Assembly: GCA_008921705.1 (NCBI GenBank)
Contig: VFFE01007030.1
Coordinates: 1,097,201 to 1,161,200, forward strand
Length of the DNA stretch: 64,000 nt
Origin: Burhinus oedicnemus
Taxonomy: Eukaryota > Chordata > Aves > Charadriiformes > Burhinidae
Direction: 5' to 3'
Shown here: piece by piece, positions 12,446 through 26,300 of the stretch
How positions within the stretch are numbered: position 1 is the stretch's first letter
Layout: each line of letters starts with the position of its first letter
Program-made: the position numbers and the translations under genes
The notes under the pieces: model-generated
Told to the model about the DNA's origin: nothing
Seen by the model: only the letters and a program-made list of their open reading frames with translations
Databases searched by the model: none

Positions 12446-15400
12446 CATTCCATCCGAAAATTCTAAATCTAAATCAGCGCTGTTGAGGGAGGGCACAGGG
12501 AGGGCACTTCATGGCCTAGTCTCAAAAGCTATTGGCAGATCAAATCCAGCACACACTGAAATACAGCCTCCAGCCATCACCATTAGTAGGCATCTTCCCA
12601 GCTCCACAAGGACTGTCAAGGTCAAATGCAAAGGTTGCAAGTGCCATCCAGGCAGAAACTAGATGTCACTTCAGAGACTTCTCAGTAAGAAGAATTTGGA
12701 GGCCAAACAATACTTGGAGAGACCAACAGAACAAAGCATTGGGGTTTTTTTTTGAAATTGGAAGATTATTCCATATTTAGGAGAGGTTAATAGCTTTAAT
12801 TATCTGAACAAGCTGCTGATTATTTTCATTACCAGTTACCCTATTGGCCCCTTTACTGATAATGGCAGTCAATAGTCAAAATATTTGAAAGCTTCCAGGC
12901 CTTCCCTTGGAAGAAGATTTGCACTATATCAGGTGTGGTAAAAGGGGTGTATTACTCGTCTTTATGAGTCTTCTTACCTGATGTTCCTATGTGAATAACA
13001 GTTGAGATCTGTAAAGATACTTACACTCCCTTTTCACTGAGAATAGCTGATGTTAGATACCATCAGATTTGAAGTATCTTACAAGACAGCACTGCCTTTT
13101 GATTCATAAATTTGAATACTAGCATTTCTAAAAGCATCCAATGATGGATCATGAGGGGAACAGTTGAGGGCTTGCAGATAGTCACTATGTATTGGTGAGT
13201 TCTGGAGCAGGGCTTAAAGTAACTTTTGAATGCCTTCTAACTGTTTTTGGTTTTACAGAGCAAACGGCATCATGAAGCAACTTGCTTAAGATTTTGGAAA
13301 GACACCATCCTTTTATAAAGGCTAGATAAAGTACTTCTGTAAGGTATGTGTTTGTCAGCACAACAGGGAGCACTCTCAGATGGCATTAAGGCAGAACACT
13401 CCTCTGAGCTCCGTTCCAAGGTTGGCATAGGAGCAAGCAGCTTTGTGTGAAGGCTGAAGGAGTCTTTGGGACCAGCTGGGGACCGTGAAGAACAAAGACA
13501 CCTAACTTGAGAAGTCTGTAAACATAAAACCATAAAAAGCTAAACTAGTATTTTCAAACAAAGCTTCGAAACATATCGCCAACATTTTTTAAAAAGAGAT
13601 TAATTTTCATATGCCACTCCTTCCTCTCCCCTCCATCTTCCCATTCACAGCAGTCTCTTCACTTACGTACAGAATCAGGAAATAATTACTCAGTAAAACA
13701 CTATGTGACCATACGTAGGTCTCCATTTATGTGCTTGAAGTACTTCCCTGGTACTAACGGGTGTGCTCAAAGAGAAAAGCTGGTCTCTTGCAGGCTGGGA
13801 GCCACAGAAAAATTACAGCATTACTTTTAATTTATTGCATAATTTGTCTTCAGTTACACTTTGAAGTTTCCAGTGTGATATTTGATTCAATGCAAAGGTC
13901 ATTTAAGGACAAGCATTCTCTAGTCTTAATGTAGATTAAAGGCTGTAATTAAGAAGGTGATGTATTCAGGATTTGACAGACCTGTACACTGGCACTCTTC
14001 TCCTGCCAACCAAATGTATCTACAGCATATGTTGATTTTTTCCTCTCTGCAACCCTATCAAACTCTGGTTCCTAAATACATTGAAGAGTAGAAGATCCTC
14101 AGTTCTGCTTCGGATCCAGAACAGTTATTCCAGATGGGATAAACTTGGCACATAGTTTCTCTACCTTTACACATTGGTTTGAATAAAACATCAGCTGTGC
14201 CACAGAACCATGGAGTAGCCACATTCTTTTCTCTTTCAAGGGAAGGGCACAAACCTTCCATAACAACTTAATATTTAATTATTGTAACAAATGGGAACAA
14301 GACCAAGAAGTTTGGTCAGCGGTAGTTCTAAGCAATACATACAAATCATAAAGACCACACACTTTGAAACTATTTGCCTACTTTGCACTCTCTTCCAGTG
14401 AAAGCAAACAGTAAAAATAAAAAATGTAAATTTCATGTACTGGATTAATATATGCTGAATGCTCTCACTGAGGAAACTGAAGAAGGGCATTCCAAACAAA
14501 GATTTCACTTTTTCCCTCTGGTCTTCTCAAGCCTCACTACTTGTCTCTCTTTTCACTGCCATGTTGCAGGATGTACTATCCTGCAACTTCACAGCTATCA
14601 CGATCTACCAGACAGATCAGTATTAAGAATATCTGCAATAATTATCTTGAAGAGGAGTTTGACTGGATGCCCCCAGCTTGTGGGAAAGGTGTTTATGGTA
14701 AGGCTGGGAATGATTACTTTGGTCTGTGAGATGAGGCAGAACACCAGCACTGATGTCAAGGAAAGCACACCACAGACTACTACCCAGGGAGACCATTCAC
14801 TTCTACAGAACGCACAATCCATTAGACACCTTTTCTGATCAACCTTCAAGTTCCATACATGTGTGAGCGCAGTAAGAATGACTTTGTCTAACCAATCCAG
14901 GAGGAAAGCAGATAAGAACCATTAAATGTGCTCTCAATGCACCTTACTGAAAGGGGCAGCAAAGTTAACACAGAATCACAGCATCAAACAGGGTTATCTA
15001 TATTTGGCATTATAGTGTATTACTCTCAACACTCACTCAGGAAGCAGGACAGCCTAGTTCTGTTCTCCAGACCGTGTCATGTTTTTATCCAGTTGTTGCC
15101 TAATGTGAGAAGTAGAAAGTGCTGGGAACAGACTGCAACCAAGACCTCTCCAATCCTAGCTCACTGTCCTAAGAAATACATTAGAGACAGGAACGCTCTC
15201 TCACTTACTCTTCTTCTGGTCATATGATATTTGAACTGTTCATTTCCCAACTGATTAAATGCAATACATACATTTGTAATCTAAAATATCAGTTGAGAAT
15301 ACTATTTACTTAAAAGACCTTTATAGCTGTTACTTCATATTCAATAGTGCAATGAACGTTAACTTTGGATTGCATACCCTTACTTTTAGAGACAAGACTT

Positions 15401-15734
15401 TTCTCCCAATCATCTCAAAGAACATATGCCACAAGAAAATGAAACCATTTTCTTTGTTTTCTGACATGAATGCAATATACATCTAGCCTCACCACCCAAA
15501 AAGCCATTTAAAAACTCCTGGAAGAACAGTGAACAGCTTTAAAGTGGGAAACTTGTCACTTTCCCAAATTTCTAAAATTTTAAATACCTAAGCTATAAGT
15601 CAATTAAAAATAAGTTCTCTGATATTGTAAACTGGCATTAAAACTGTTCCTTGCTGTTGAAAAGTAAAATATCAGGCACAGAATCACATTCTCTATTGCC
15701 ACATTAGTTTTCCATTAGTTTTTCAACAATGAAA

Positions 15735-15761
15735 TTACACACACACAGACACGCACACACA
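15735..15761. repeat. (AC)n microsatellite, imperfect
   Basis: Alternating AC repeats interrupted by AGACACGC, followed by an A-rich AAATAAATAAA stretch. A simple repeat seen directly. Confidence 0.9.
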
Positions 15762-18700
15762 AAATAAATAAACTTTAATCACAGTATCACACTGGAGCCA
15801 GTGTAATTAATGTTGTGTCAGCATTTCCATTTAAGCCACTATTTTCAAGAAGTTTATAGCACAGCCATAAAAATTCAGTTAGGTTGAAATTAAGCAAACA
15901 AGGTCTTACACAGCAAGCAACATTTAAGTATATATACAGACAGCAGCCAGTTAACAACTTATATGGGAATTAAAATAGACGCTTACTGATTTTAAAGGGC
16001 ACTGCAGAGCTATTTTTTTAAACAATATTTTTCTCAACATTTATAATAATCTCTCAAAAGCCTGAATCCAAGCTATGTTTCCTTACCCTTTTTCCTTCTC
16101 ACACAATAGTTCACACAATTTCTTCCAATTTTGGGATTGTAAGCATTGTTTTTTTGTTTCACTTTTAAAGTAAAAGAATGCAATGAAAACATTTCTTTTG
16201 AAAAACAACACACGTGACCACAGTCTGATCCGGATACAGGCCTCCAGGCATTACTGAAGCAGAAATGACAAATAGTTCTTACACCTTCCAAAAATCATAA
16301 GATAGAGCTGTCTGGAAAATCTGAGTATTCAAATATGAGGTTTTAAGAGTGCTATTTAGAATTTAATTCTAAACGAGGTCCTATTTCTGTTTTCAGCAGA
16401 AATCATCAGAGCAGGATTTGTCTCATTATTTCTGTCCTTTTTGCCTCTCTACACTTCGGCTTTAAGTGACGTAGTGGTACAATTTCCAAAGGTGAACTTT
16501 GTAATACTGACTACCTTTTTGGTAACTCATACTGAGTCAATCAGCCTGGCATTTTAAGCTGCAGACAGATTACCCAGTGCAAGCAAACTAAAACTCAGAC
16601 TGGGCAGGCAGTGCTATTAACTTAAAGGTCCTAATAACGTGATGTCCTGCTACAAATGTAGCTCTTCAAAAAGCCAAGCTAAATCATTTGTGAGTTTCTC
16701 TGACAATCAGGCAACCGAGAAGAGCAAAGGATCAAATTGGCACTGATGCTGATGAAAATCAGCAAACACACCAATGAGGACATAACAATTACAGGGGTGC
16801 AAAACTAGCTGCATTCCACAATTTGGCACTTTAACAACTTAAAATAAACAGCACTTATATTTGAAATCTGCCATTTAGCTGCAGAATAGGACGGAAAAAG
16901 GCAGGAGAAATTCCACTCCATTCTGCCAATGTGCCTTTGCCCTATTTTGGAGATTTTTTTCAATTAATATCTCTCTCAAACAGTACGTGATCCCATGTAC
17001 TATTCAGTAGACACAGTATGGTGAACTAAGGATAGATTTCAAATATTTCAACCTTGACTCCTCAATATCCTTGATTTGTGGTTTTAAGTCAGACTCATTA
17101 AGGTTTATTGCATGTAGTTTGTTTTGGTTTAAAACACTACTTTATCTTTAATCAAGAATTTAAAAATTGAACTGGCCAGACACCCAGGACACACACTATT
17201 TAAAGTTCTGAATTTATGCCAAAAAAACCCCATTGCCAGGCCATAGGAATAATGCTAGATCTATTTGAAAAAACTGAAAAATAATGCTTGAACACTTATA
17301 TATGTCTAAAAAAGTCAGAAGTCCCCTTCCTCTTCACTTTCACGTAAATTTCTATTAGGCTTCCTTAAAACTATAAAATTCAGAGTTCTGCTTTTCTCTA
17401 ATATTCTTTTTTTATCATTCCCCATTAGTCTGAGAAATATTGAAATATAGTATCACATTACTGCAACTACAATCTTCTATCTACCTCAAATTTAGCATTA
17501 TTTCAATTGTTAAAGTTTGAAAATTATTACAATTAGTAATTAAAACATTGTATCTTTTGCCAGCTTAAAACTGTGCTGGCCAATATTTAACCAATTTTTC
17601 ATTCATTCATAAGTCAAAATATCTACTGTGAAAGAGCTGAGGAAATCTGCATGGTAGCAGCTACTACTTTGTTTTTTTAACTAAGATATTTACATGTATG
17701 GCATGCAGGGTGCTTTTGCATAATAAATATAACTATCTTTTACAAAAGAAATTGTTCTGGGGAATCAACGCAGTATAAGTGTGCTTCTATTATCACAGTC
17801 TAAAACCTACATCAGATTTCAGCCACGTTTGTACAAAATCATCTCCTTGTACCCTTTGCCCCCCTCCCCTGCAAAGTCTGACAGACATAGCTGTGCAAGT
17901 AAAATGGTGGCAGAAGGCAACAGAAGGACACAAGAGCATGAGAAGTAGAAAATCCCAGCTTTCAAAAAAGATCACACGTTTTCCCTCTGCAGATTTGAAA
18001 GGTAAAAAAAATCTTCATTTCCACTCACAGGTACATCATGCTGTTCTTTAACAAACACACTTGATTCTTATTAACTGCTAGGTTTCATATTGTCTTACGT
18101 TGTTGTATTTTTTTTTTAGCTCTGGGCAGCTGAGGGACAGCCTCTCTCTCATACAACAGAGTATGAACAACCAAATGACAATTCTGATTTAGTCACAGGA
18201 GAATCATAGGAGTCTGGGCTTATTTAGGGCAGGATTCTGACTCTGAAGATCGCCCAGTGCCACAGAGTTTTAATTTCTTGGCATGACCAACCAATTTACT
18301 TCCACTGTCAATCTAAACGCTTACTTTTCAATTTCTTAAAGAAATACCCAATTGCAAACCACAATGGCAATTTAAAACATTAAGAGCCATGACTGTATTC
18401 ACCTCTGCCAAACATCATGACATCAGAAAAAGTGCAAAATTTCTGCATTTTTACCACAGATAATTGCCATAAGTTGATACTGAACACTGTACCAGCATCA
18501 CTGTACCTCAGTCAACTGACAAGGGAGCATGAATATATACTGCTTCTGCTAGAATCTTTTGCAAAATCCACATATTGTTTTGCATATTTTCATAATAATT
18601 TAGAGAAACTAAACCTAAGCAAGTACACACAGCATTGCAGTTAAATTAGATGTCAGTCACATGTAGTCAACTAAGTTTAAAGCTACCCAGCTACTGCTAT

Positions 18701-18784
18701 CCATATACCATAGCACAGCCATGTTAGAGTCTACACACTGATAGCAAAGGTCTCCACTAAGAGTGAACATCCCATAAAGAGCGG

Positions 18785-19150
18785 GCGATCCTTGTTACAG
18801 AAATGATCCCAGCTATTGAGGGGCCCAGTCTGGCTATGGCTGAGGGATGGTGTCAGCAAGTCTGGAGGAGCAGCCTGGCAACCAGCCTTTATCATGCTCT
18901 CGCCTCCCTCTTTGTTGAGCTGGCGAAGTCAAAGGGCTGGTCTCCTAATGATCCAGATGGCCTTCTGGTGACACTGGGGTTGGCATCAAATGGGCAGCAG
19001 CAAGCCCAGCACACAGACCTACCATTGTGCTGGGAAGGACTAAAAAGGGCTGCTGGCAGCAGCTTGGCCTGTTCTTCCACCCCTGATGACAGCCTGAAGT
19101 GCTGTCTGCCCACTGTGCCCTGGAGTTGGCTATGAAATGACCTTTCACAG
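18785..19150. other. GC-rich, stop-poor block, unrecognised
   Basis: This block is markedly richer in G and C than its surroundings and is open on both strands: 110 codons on plus (18803-19135) and 111 on minus (18892-19227). The peptides show no motif that I know and are rich in alanine, leucine, serine and cysteine. The edges are sharp against AT-rich intron. Candidates are a fragment of an unnamed repeat, a fossil of a transposed gene piece, or a conserved regulatory element. No splice sites were convincing. Confidence 0.3.
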
Positions 19151-21364
19151 AAACAAAGTTCTTGTCCCTCGATTATATGAAGCTGATTATCTGTTTGCCT
19201 CATTTGGGGAGGGGCAAGAAGGAGCAAATAGGGAGAAGAGGTGCATGGATTTGTAATGGCACTCTTCCTCCCCCCAGGGTGCTGATGAATGCATTAGGAT
19301 GTTTTACAGCTTCCTTTATAACAGTACCAAAAAATAATACATAGAAAGGAGTAACAAAATGCATTGAAATGGTTATATTAATTAAGATGAACAGAGACAG
19401 TTTTCAGTAACAGTGGGATATTAGTACACTTAATTTCCTTCCAATATACATTTTCGTTAACAGTTACAAAGCTTAGGCATTTTATTAGATGTTGACAAAG
19501 CTGCGCTTGTAAGTGGGAAAGATTGCTAGTGAAAATTATGCAGCGAGGCATACCAATTTTCACATCAAGTTATGTACTGAAGCGTAAGACTTTTTAGACA
19601 AAGAATATATTTCTCCAGCTACTTGATTTGTCCTGTTTTTTTCAAAATCTGCACAAGTTAAAACAAAATACACCAAGTGAGCAAACAGAGCAACTTTAAG
19701 CAACCATAAAGAACGTAAAATCAACTGAAACGAGTGGGACATATGGCTGTCCACTGCACTTAAGCTTTCAAGTGAAAATGGAGGTCCTATAGAATAAGAT
19801 TTGTATTCTTTTCACATACAAAGAAAACTCTGGTTTTCAAATGTATAAAACAGGAGGACGCCCTTCCCTCCTCCTACAGAAGTTCAAAGCCCATTCAAAA
19901 TCTTTTTGGTCTTAAAACCTGATGGAACAGGAAAAATAACAGGAAGTCTATGGCGGCATATGATTGCCTACCTCGAGTGTTTTGGCATTTCAAGGTTTAA
20001 ACAAGACAGTTTGTGTTCCTCTATAAGAGACTCTGCAGAAGTGCCAAGGTCAGCGCAGACTACATGCCTCCACATTTCTCCTCATTTTCAACAGATTGCA
20101 GAATGTTAACTGAGCCCCATCTTCCTAACAGCCCTTCTTGAGCTGCTACAAGTGCAATGATACTTACAAAATGCAATACACAATGAATACACTGCTAATA
20201 GTACCCAGGCTGGGACCTAGGTGTATTTCAATAATATCTATTTGGACAGCAGCATACATCCGTCTGTATAGCAGTGGTCATCTCACAATTGGATGTTTCT
20301 GAAAACCTCACGCTGCTAGTCTGCTGTTGACATCAAGAATCATGAATTTAGACAGCAAGGAGAAGGAAATCAAGGGAATCAAGATTTCCATTGGTTTACA
20401 TTGTTAAACTGTCACCTACAAAAAACAGTTTGCAGAAAGACAGCTTCAGGAGGCACAGATGGGTTTTTCCTTTCCCTTCTCACATCAGTTAGAGGGATGT
20501 ATACTTAATGAGAAAGCATTTACGTCACAAATGTGTTAAAACAAGGCTCATGTACGAGATGGGAAAGGCGCAGGCATGTCAGGAGAAAGGAAAGAAAAAA
20601 CATTATTATGTACTGGGGATCATGTTTGCTCCCATCCAGACAACAACAGAAGTAGCAAATAGTAAGACAGCTTGATTTTCCTGGACAAGTCTTCTATCCA
20701 AAACCCCTCTTTGCATAAGAAAGGGAAGGAAGGAAGGGATGGGAATTCTGTGAACCCTAACAACTGCAGCTGCCAGTCATTCTGCTAACTGCTCCACAGG
20801 CTGCGCTCTCCACACAAGTGTCCACAGCCAGATGTCCAAGACAGGGGTTTGGCAGAGAAGTATTTTGTGGATATGGACCAGCATCAGTTTGAATAATGAC
20901 AGATGCAGAAGTTCCTAAACCTTGTTATGTTCCCAGAAATTAACAAATACCTGATTCAAAAAGGATGTGCTCATTCTAAACCTAACAGCTGATTTAAGAG
21001 TTAGACTTGGATATTCTGGAAGAAAAAGGAAAGACTTTAGCTGGCAAAAAAAGGAAAGTGTGTAGTGATTTAGACGAAACTCTCAAACTAGGACAACTTG
21101 ATCTGATGAACTGTTATTTTACATTCTGAGGAACCATAAAATGATTTGTTGTTCTGAAAATTACTGTTGTGTTTTAAAGTATCCAACATTTTTCCTCCTG
21201 CTAAAACCAACAGCAATAGCTGAAGAATTAGTGGCAGCAATGACTTGAGGGGTCATTATTTTAGCTACTAGTATTTAGGGAACATTTTAACCCACTGAAT
21301 ACCAATGGACTTAGCTTAAAGGAAAATTACATTGTTACTGCATGGAGCACATCAGTACCCTGAA

Positions 21365-22440
21365 AATCATAGAATCACCTAGGTTGGAAGGGACCTTTAA
21401 GATCATTGAGTCCAACTGTAAACCTAATACTGCCAAAACCACCACTAAACCATGTCCCTAAGCACCACATCTACCTGTCTTTTAAATACCTCCAGGGATG
21501 GCAATTCCACCACTTCCCTGGGCAGCCTGTTCAAATGCTTGATAACTCTTTTGGTGAAGAAATTTTTCCTAATGTCCAGCCTAAACCTCCCCTGGTGCAA
21601 CTTGAACCCATTTCCTCTTGTTCTATCGCTTGTTACTTGGGAGAACAGACCGATCCCCACCTCGCTACAGCTTCCTCTCAGGTAGTTGTAGAGAGCAATA
21701 AGGTCTCCCCTCAGCCTCCTCTTCTCCAGGCTAAACAACCCCAGTTCCCTCAGCCAGTCCTCATAAGACATGTTCTCCAGACCCCTCACCAGCTTCATTG
21801 CCCTTCTCTGGACGCGCTTCAGAACCTCAATGTCTTGCTTGTAGCGAGGGGCCCAAAACTGCAAACAGTGTTCAAGGTGGGGCCCCACCAGTGCTGAGTA
21901 CAGGGAGACGATCACCTCTCTCGTCCTGCTGGCCACACTATTTCTAATACAAGCCAGGATGCTGTTGGCCTACTTGGCCACCTGGGCACACTGCTGGCTC
22001 ATATTCAGCTGGCTGTTGACCAACACCTTTTCCGCCAAGCAGCTTTCCAGCCACTCCTCCCCAAGCCTGTAGCGCTGCCTGGGGTTGTTGTGACCCAAGT
22101 GCAGGACCCGGCACTTGGCTTTCTTGAACTTCATACCATTGGCCTCAGCCTATCAATCCAGTCTGTCCAGATCCCGCTGTAGGGCCATCCTACTACCCTC
22201 AAGCAGGTCAACACTCCCACCTAACTTGGTGTCGTCTGCAGACTTACTGAGGGTGCACTCGATCCCCTCATCCAGTTTGTTAATAAAGGTATTAAACAGA
22301 ACTGGCCCCAGTACCGAGCCCTGGGGAACACCACTTGTGACCAGCCACCAACTGGATTTAACTCCATTCACCACCACTCTTTGGGCCCAGCCCTCCAGCC
22401 AGTTTTTGACCCAGCGAAGAGTATATCCATCCAAGCCATA
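21365..22440 (-). mobile_element. CR1 LINE, 3' half, minus orientation (left arm of inverted pair)
   Basis: The left end is the reverse complement of the CR1 3' terminus (AATCATAGAATCACCTAGG). On the minus strand the ORF2 C-terminus is still open for 163 codons (21445-21936), with CR1 phrases [17 protein letters not shown] and [20 protein letters not shown]. Further upstream (22153-22455) the reverse transcriptase palm is visible: [31 protein letters not shown], and the catalytic box as SADDTKL where FADDTKL is usual. The copy stops at LDGYTLRW, so it is 5'-truncated, as most CR1 insertions are. It abuts a short AT-rich spacer and then a second CR1 in the opposite orientation. Confidence 0.95.
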
Positions 22441-22477
22441 AGGATGGGTATACATTTATATATACATATATATACAG
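22441..22477. repeat. TA-rich spacer between inverted CR1 copies
   Basis: About 37 bp of TATACAT/TATATA-type alternation separates the 5' ends of two head-to-head CR1 copies. It may be the remnant of the target site or sequence created at the junction. Confidence 0.7.
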
Positions 22478-23370
22478 TAAGGCCTTTGACACAGTCTCCC
22501 ACAGCATTATGCTAAAGAAGCTGGCAGCCCGTGGCTTAGACAGGTGTACTCTTCACTGGATTAAAAACTGGCCAGATGGCCGAGCCCAGAGAGTCGTGGT
22601 GAATGGCATTAAATCCAGTTGGCAGCAGGTCTCAAGTGGTGTTCCTCAGGGCTCAGTCCTGGGGACAGCCTTGTTTAATATCTTTATTTATGATCTGGAC
22701 AAGGGGATTGAGTGCACCCTCAGTACGTTTGCAGATGACACCAAATTAAGCAGGAGTGTTGATCCGCTTGAGGGTAGGAAGGCTCTGCAGAGAGATCTGG
22801 ACAGACTGGATCGATGGGCTGAAGCCAGCTGCGTGTGATTTAACAAGGCCAAGTGCCGGGTCCTGTACTTGGGTCACAACAACCCCAGGCAACGCTACAG
22901 GCTTGGGGAGGAGTGGCTGGAAAGCTGCCTGGCAGAAAAGGACCTGGGGGCCCTGCTGGACAGCCGGCTGAACATGAGCCAGCAGTGCGCCCAGGTAGCC
23001 AAGAAGGCCAATGGCATCTTGGCCTATATCAAGAATAGTGTGGCCAGCAGGAGTAGGGAAGTGATCGTGCCCCTGTACGCAGTGCTGGTGAAGCCACAGC
23101 TTGAGTACTGTGTTCAGTTTTGGGTGCCACAGTACAGGAGGGACATTGAGGTGCTGGAGACATTAGGAAAAAATTTCTTCACTGAAAGAGTTATCAAACA
23201 TTGGAACAGGCTGCCCAGGGAGGTGGTTGAGCCACCATCCCTAGATGTGTTTAAAAGTCATGTAGATGTGGTGCTTAGAAACATGGTTTAGTGGCGGACC
23301 TGGTAGAATAGGTTCAATGGTTGGACTAGATGATCTTAAAGGTCTTTTCCAACCTAAATGATTCTATGAT
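22478..23370 (+). mobile_element. CR1 LINE, 3' half, plus orientation with internal deletion (right arm of inverted pair)
   Basis: Starts within the reverse transcriptase (a frame equivalent to [10 protein letters not shown]), runs through [25 protein letters not shown] and FADDTKL with both catalytic aspartates, then [17 protein letters not shown] and [15 protein letters not shown]. At 23157-23161 the text jumps from IEVLE straight to [14 protein letters not shown], so about 240 bp present in the left arm (its 21575-21815) is deleted. The 3' end is intact and ends ATTCTATGAT at 23361-23370. A stop interrupts the frame at about 22837. It is closely related to the left arm. Confidence 0.95.
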
Positions 23371-26300
23371 ATAAAATCATCTACAGATAGATCATCACCA
23401 TCATTCCATGTTAAGTCATCAAAACAAAAACATCTAACTAATTCTGACTGGTATGCCCATCCTAACACTGCATTTCTTTAATTTTCCCAAGCAAAAACTC
23501 AGTGCCTGACTCTCCACAGAGAAACGATCTCTACATTCTTTTCAATGTCTGTGTTCTATACCCTACTGGCTAAAACAGATTAATACAGAGTCTACACAAA
23601 GGAGTTAGGGAACCAAAGTGCTTAAAATGAGATATAAAGTGTGAATTGAGGAGTGGAAGAACAAAGACTGTCCTTGTTGGGAAGAATTTGAACGCAAGTC
23701 TCTTGGTTGTCTAGAGGAGCACAGGGGTGGCAAGTACCAAACAGGAACATGGGAAAAAGTATGTCATCATTGCAGAGCTAAATGTGGCTCTAATCATAAA
23801 CTTGGATAAAAGGTTTTGATAAGGGTTCAGGAGATCAGTTTGCTTTCTTGGCCTAGCTGCCATTTAGACTGAACTAAAACACAAACTCTAACACTGCTTA
23901 ATTTTGAGTGTGGACATAGCCGTGAACAGCTCATAGCCAGACTACAGGCACCAATCAACTCCTAATGAAATCCATCACTGTCCCCCCCTCAGATACATCA
24001 CAAAGCTTGCATGTTTCAAAAGCAAGCAGAAATATAGGGACTATATTGTACAAAAACTTCATTGGCCATGCCATTTTGCCTCAGTTGGCCAAATCATACC
24101 AACAGCATGTAATTATATACTGCTAAGAACACAGAAATTTTCTGCTGCCAAGTGTTCTCACATTTTACTTGTTTTTGAGGCAGGGCGGCTGAGAATGGCC
24201 TAGGTCCATTAAACAACTGTGGATCTAGTGACTCCACATTTGAGGCAGAAATAAAGTAAACTGCTGTCTAAATTTAAAAATAAAATAAAAAAAGATGGTA
24301 TCTCCAGATTATCTCCATGTCACACATTCTGCCCCCATATCCCCATTCATGGACCTTTAATCTGGATGACCTCAGCTTGCCTAAGAGGCAAATACTTTCC
24401 TTTCTGGATGAAGGCTGGACAAATCTGTGGCTTCAACAGACCTCTCACACTTTCTCTCAAAAAAACAGATGTTATTTCAGGGAAATCAACATTTTTCAGC
24501 CCTCCAGCTTTGAAGCAGTCACTGAAATAAATAATTCCACACTCTGGGCACAAGCAAAGGATTAGCCAATAAACAAATCACAGTAAAGTAGCAGTAATGG
24601 ATTGCAGCAAGCTTCTGTATCGGTAAGTACCCCTTTCATCTGTAAGTCCTAGTTACGCACAGGCAAAACAAGCTATTCACAAAGGTCTAAGAAAGTGTCC
24701 TCCATGTTGGAGAAGAAGCCATGCCAGATATACAAGGAAGCGTATGGGGCTTCTGCAGCTATTCAGCCTGCATCAGCTGTCTCTGTATCTACATGTATAC
24801 ACAGAGACCTGGCAAAACATGCTGTTGACATCTTAGGGCAACAAGCTACTCCTGAAATGCTTTTGCACCACATTTCATGCCCAGAATTTTCTGCTCTTCC
24901 TAAAATGAGAGTTGCATTCATGCCAACAGATGGAAAACATCATCATCTAGAGTTGGATCCGTGCCTTGCTACTGGCTGGAACAAAAGTTAAAAACACTTT
25001 TTGTATAGTGGTCTGATGAAAAGTTTTCCCACAATACACAGCAGAAAAATTCATACAGTGATGTATCTTAGTGAAGTACCTGTAGAGCTTTCTGTGCCAG
25101 TGTAGACGCAGTGCTCTGATCTGACTTTCATATGGATTTACAAGTAGGTGCTCCATGGTAAAAAGAGTTTAAAGCAGCTATGCCAAAAAAAAAAGCCCCC
25201 AAACCAACTCCCCAAAAAAACCCAACACATAGAGCAGCTGAAAAAAGATACCGTCATAAGCAGGTCTGTCACAACAACAGAGAAGAGAATACTCTAACAT
25301 GAATAGCAGAGATTGAATCAGAAAATCAGAGGGAAATCCCTAGTCCTGGAACTTGCAGTCTCATGGACAGAGAGGGGAAACGAAAAGGTCACATAGGTAT
25401 GTCAGGAGTATATGAGGAATCCAAGGATGGGCACCGAGATGGGAAAGGGAGTGGTTTCTCTTCACAAAGAGACAATCACAATCAATGCTTCACTAAAGGG
25501 ATTACAGGAAAACTAGAATAGAGAAGGGACTGCCAAACCCCCAGCCATGAAATTCCGACATTCAGCAATTCTCTGAAGCAACATCTTGATGGCTGAACTG
25601 TACTGTGGGTCTACCATAGTACTATCATTCTACATAGCTATTATCCATGCTGTTCAGTGTAGCACTATCATTCATATTCACAAAACAGTTTTCTTTTTCC
25701 CTCTGCCTCCAGACTTTTCTTTTTCATGTGTAAATCTTTTTTAGCGATATGCTCAGTTATACTGAAGAGCAAAAGATTTATCACTGAACACTTCAGCTCT
25801 CTCGTCTCATGGGCTGTAATTTTTCAGACTGTGGGTCAGGGACCTTTCCATTTCACTGCAACACCCAAGAGACTAGTATATTTGGAATGTGAATTTCCCG
25901 TACCTTCAGTAACTTCTACTCAAGAGAAAATTTAAACTACCATTCAAAACTTACTAGAGCTCCATCTGTTGCAAAAAAGCTACATTATTTTAGACTTTTG
26001 TCTCTTCATCTCCCAGCTCTTGTCCACTACATCACTCCAGATGTCAAATAAAGACAGAAAAGGCACAAGTGACTTGGCCGCTGTTGAGTTTTCTTCCTAT
26101 CAGTGAAAGAATCAGAATACCTATGAGAAAACTACAAACATCCTCCTCTCAAGTCAGCCTCACCTTATCAGATACCAGATTTTACTCTTTGACTGTTTGG
26201 CAGGTCATCTCTGGCGTTTAAGTGCTAAATGCCTTTCCCTGACTTGAGTGGAGATTGCTAAAGAATTGTTGATCCTCTCCTTTGGAATCCTTGAAGCAAC

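Larger units (their letters stand above)
12446..21364. other. Intronic sequence, mostly unique
   Basis: No exon or transposon family recognised over most of this stretch. Notable parts are an (AC)n microsatellite at 15735-15761, a T-run at 18108-18118 and the GC-rich block at 18785-19150 listed separately. The open frames at 14452-14838 plus and 14598-14849 minus overlap and show no known domain. Confidence 0.6.

Noticed and set aside
21406..22441. Plus-strand open frames over the minus CR1 (163 and 108 codons)
   Set aside because: These are antisense shadows of the CR1 ORF2 remnant.
24695..25156. 98-codon plus frame and 69-codon minus frame
   Set aside because: No family recognised and no splice context. 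A faint resemblance of AGTGTAGACGC and GCAGCTATGCC near 25100-25180 to a palindromic repeat was too weak to call.
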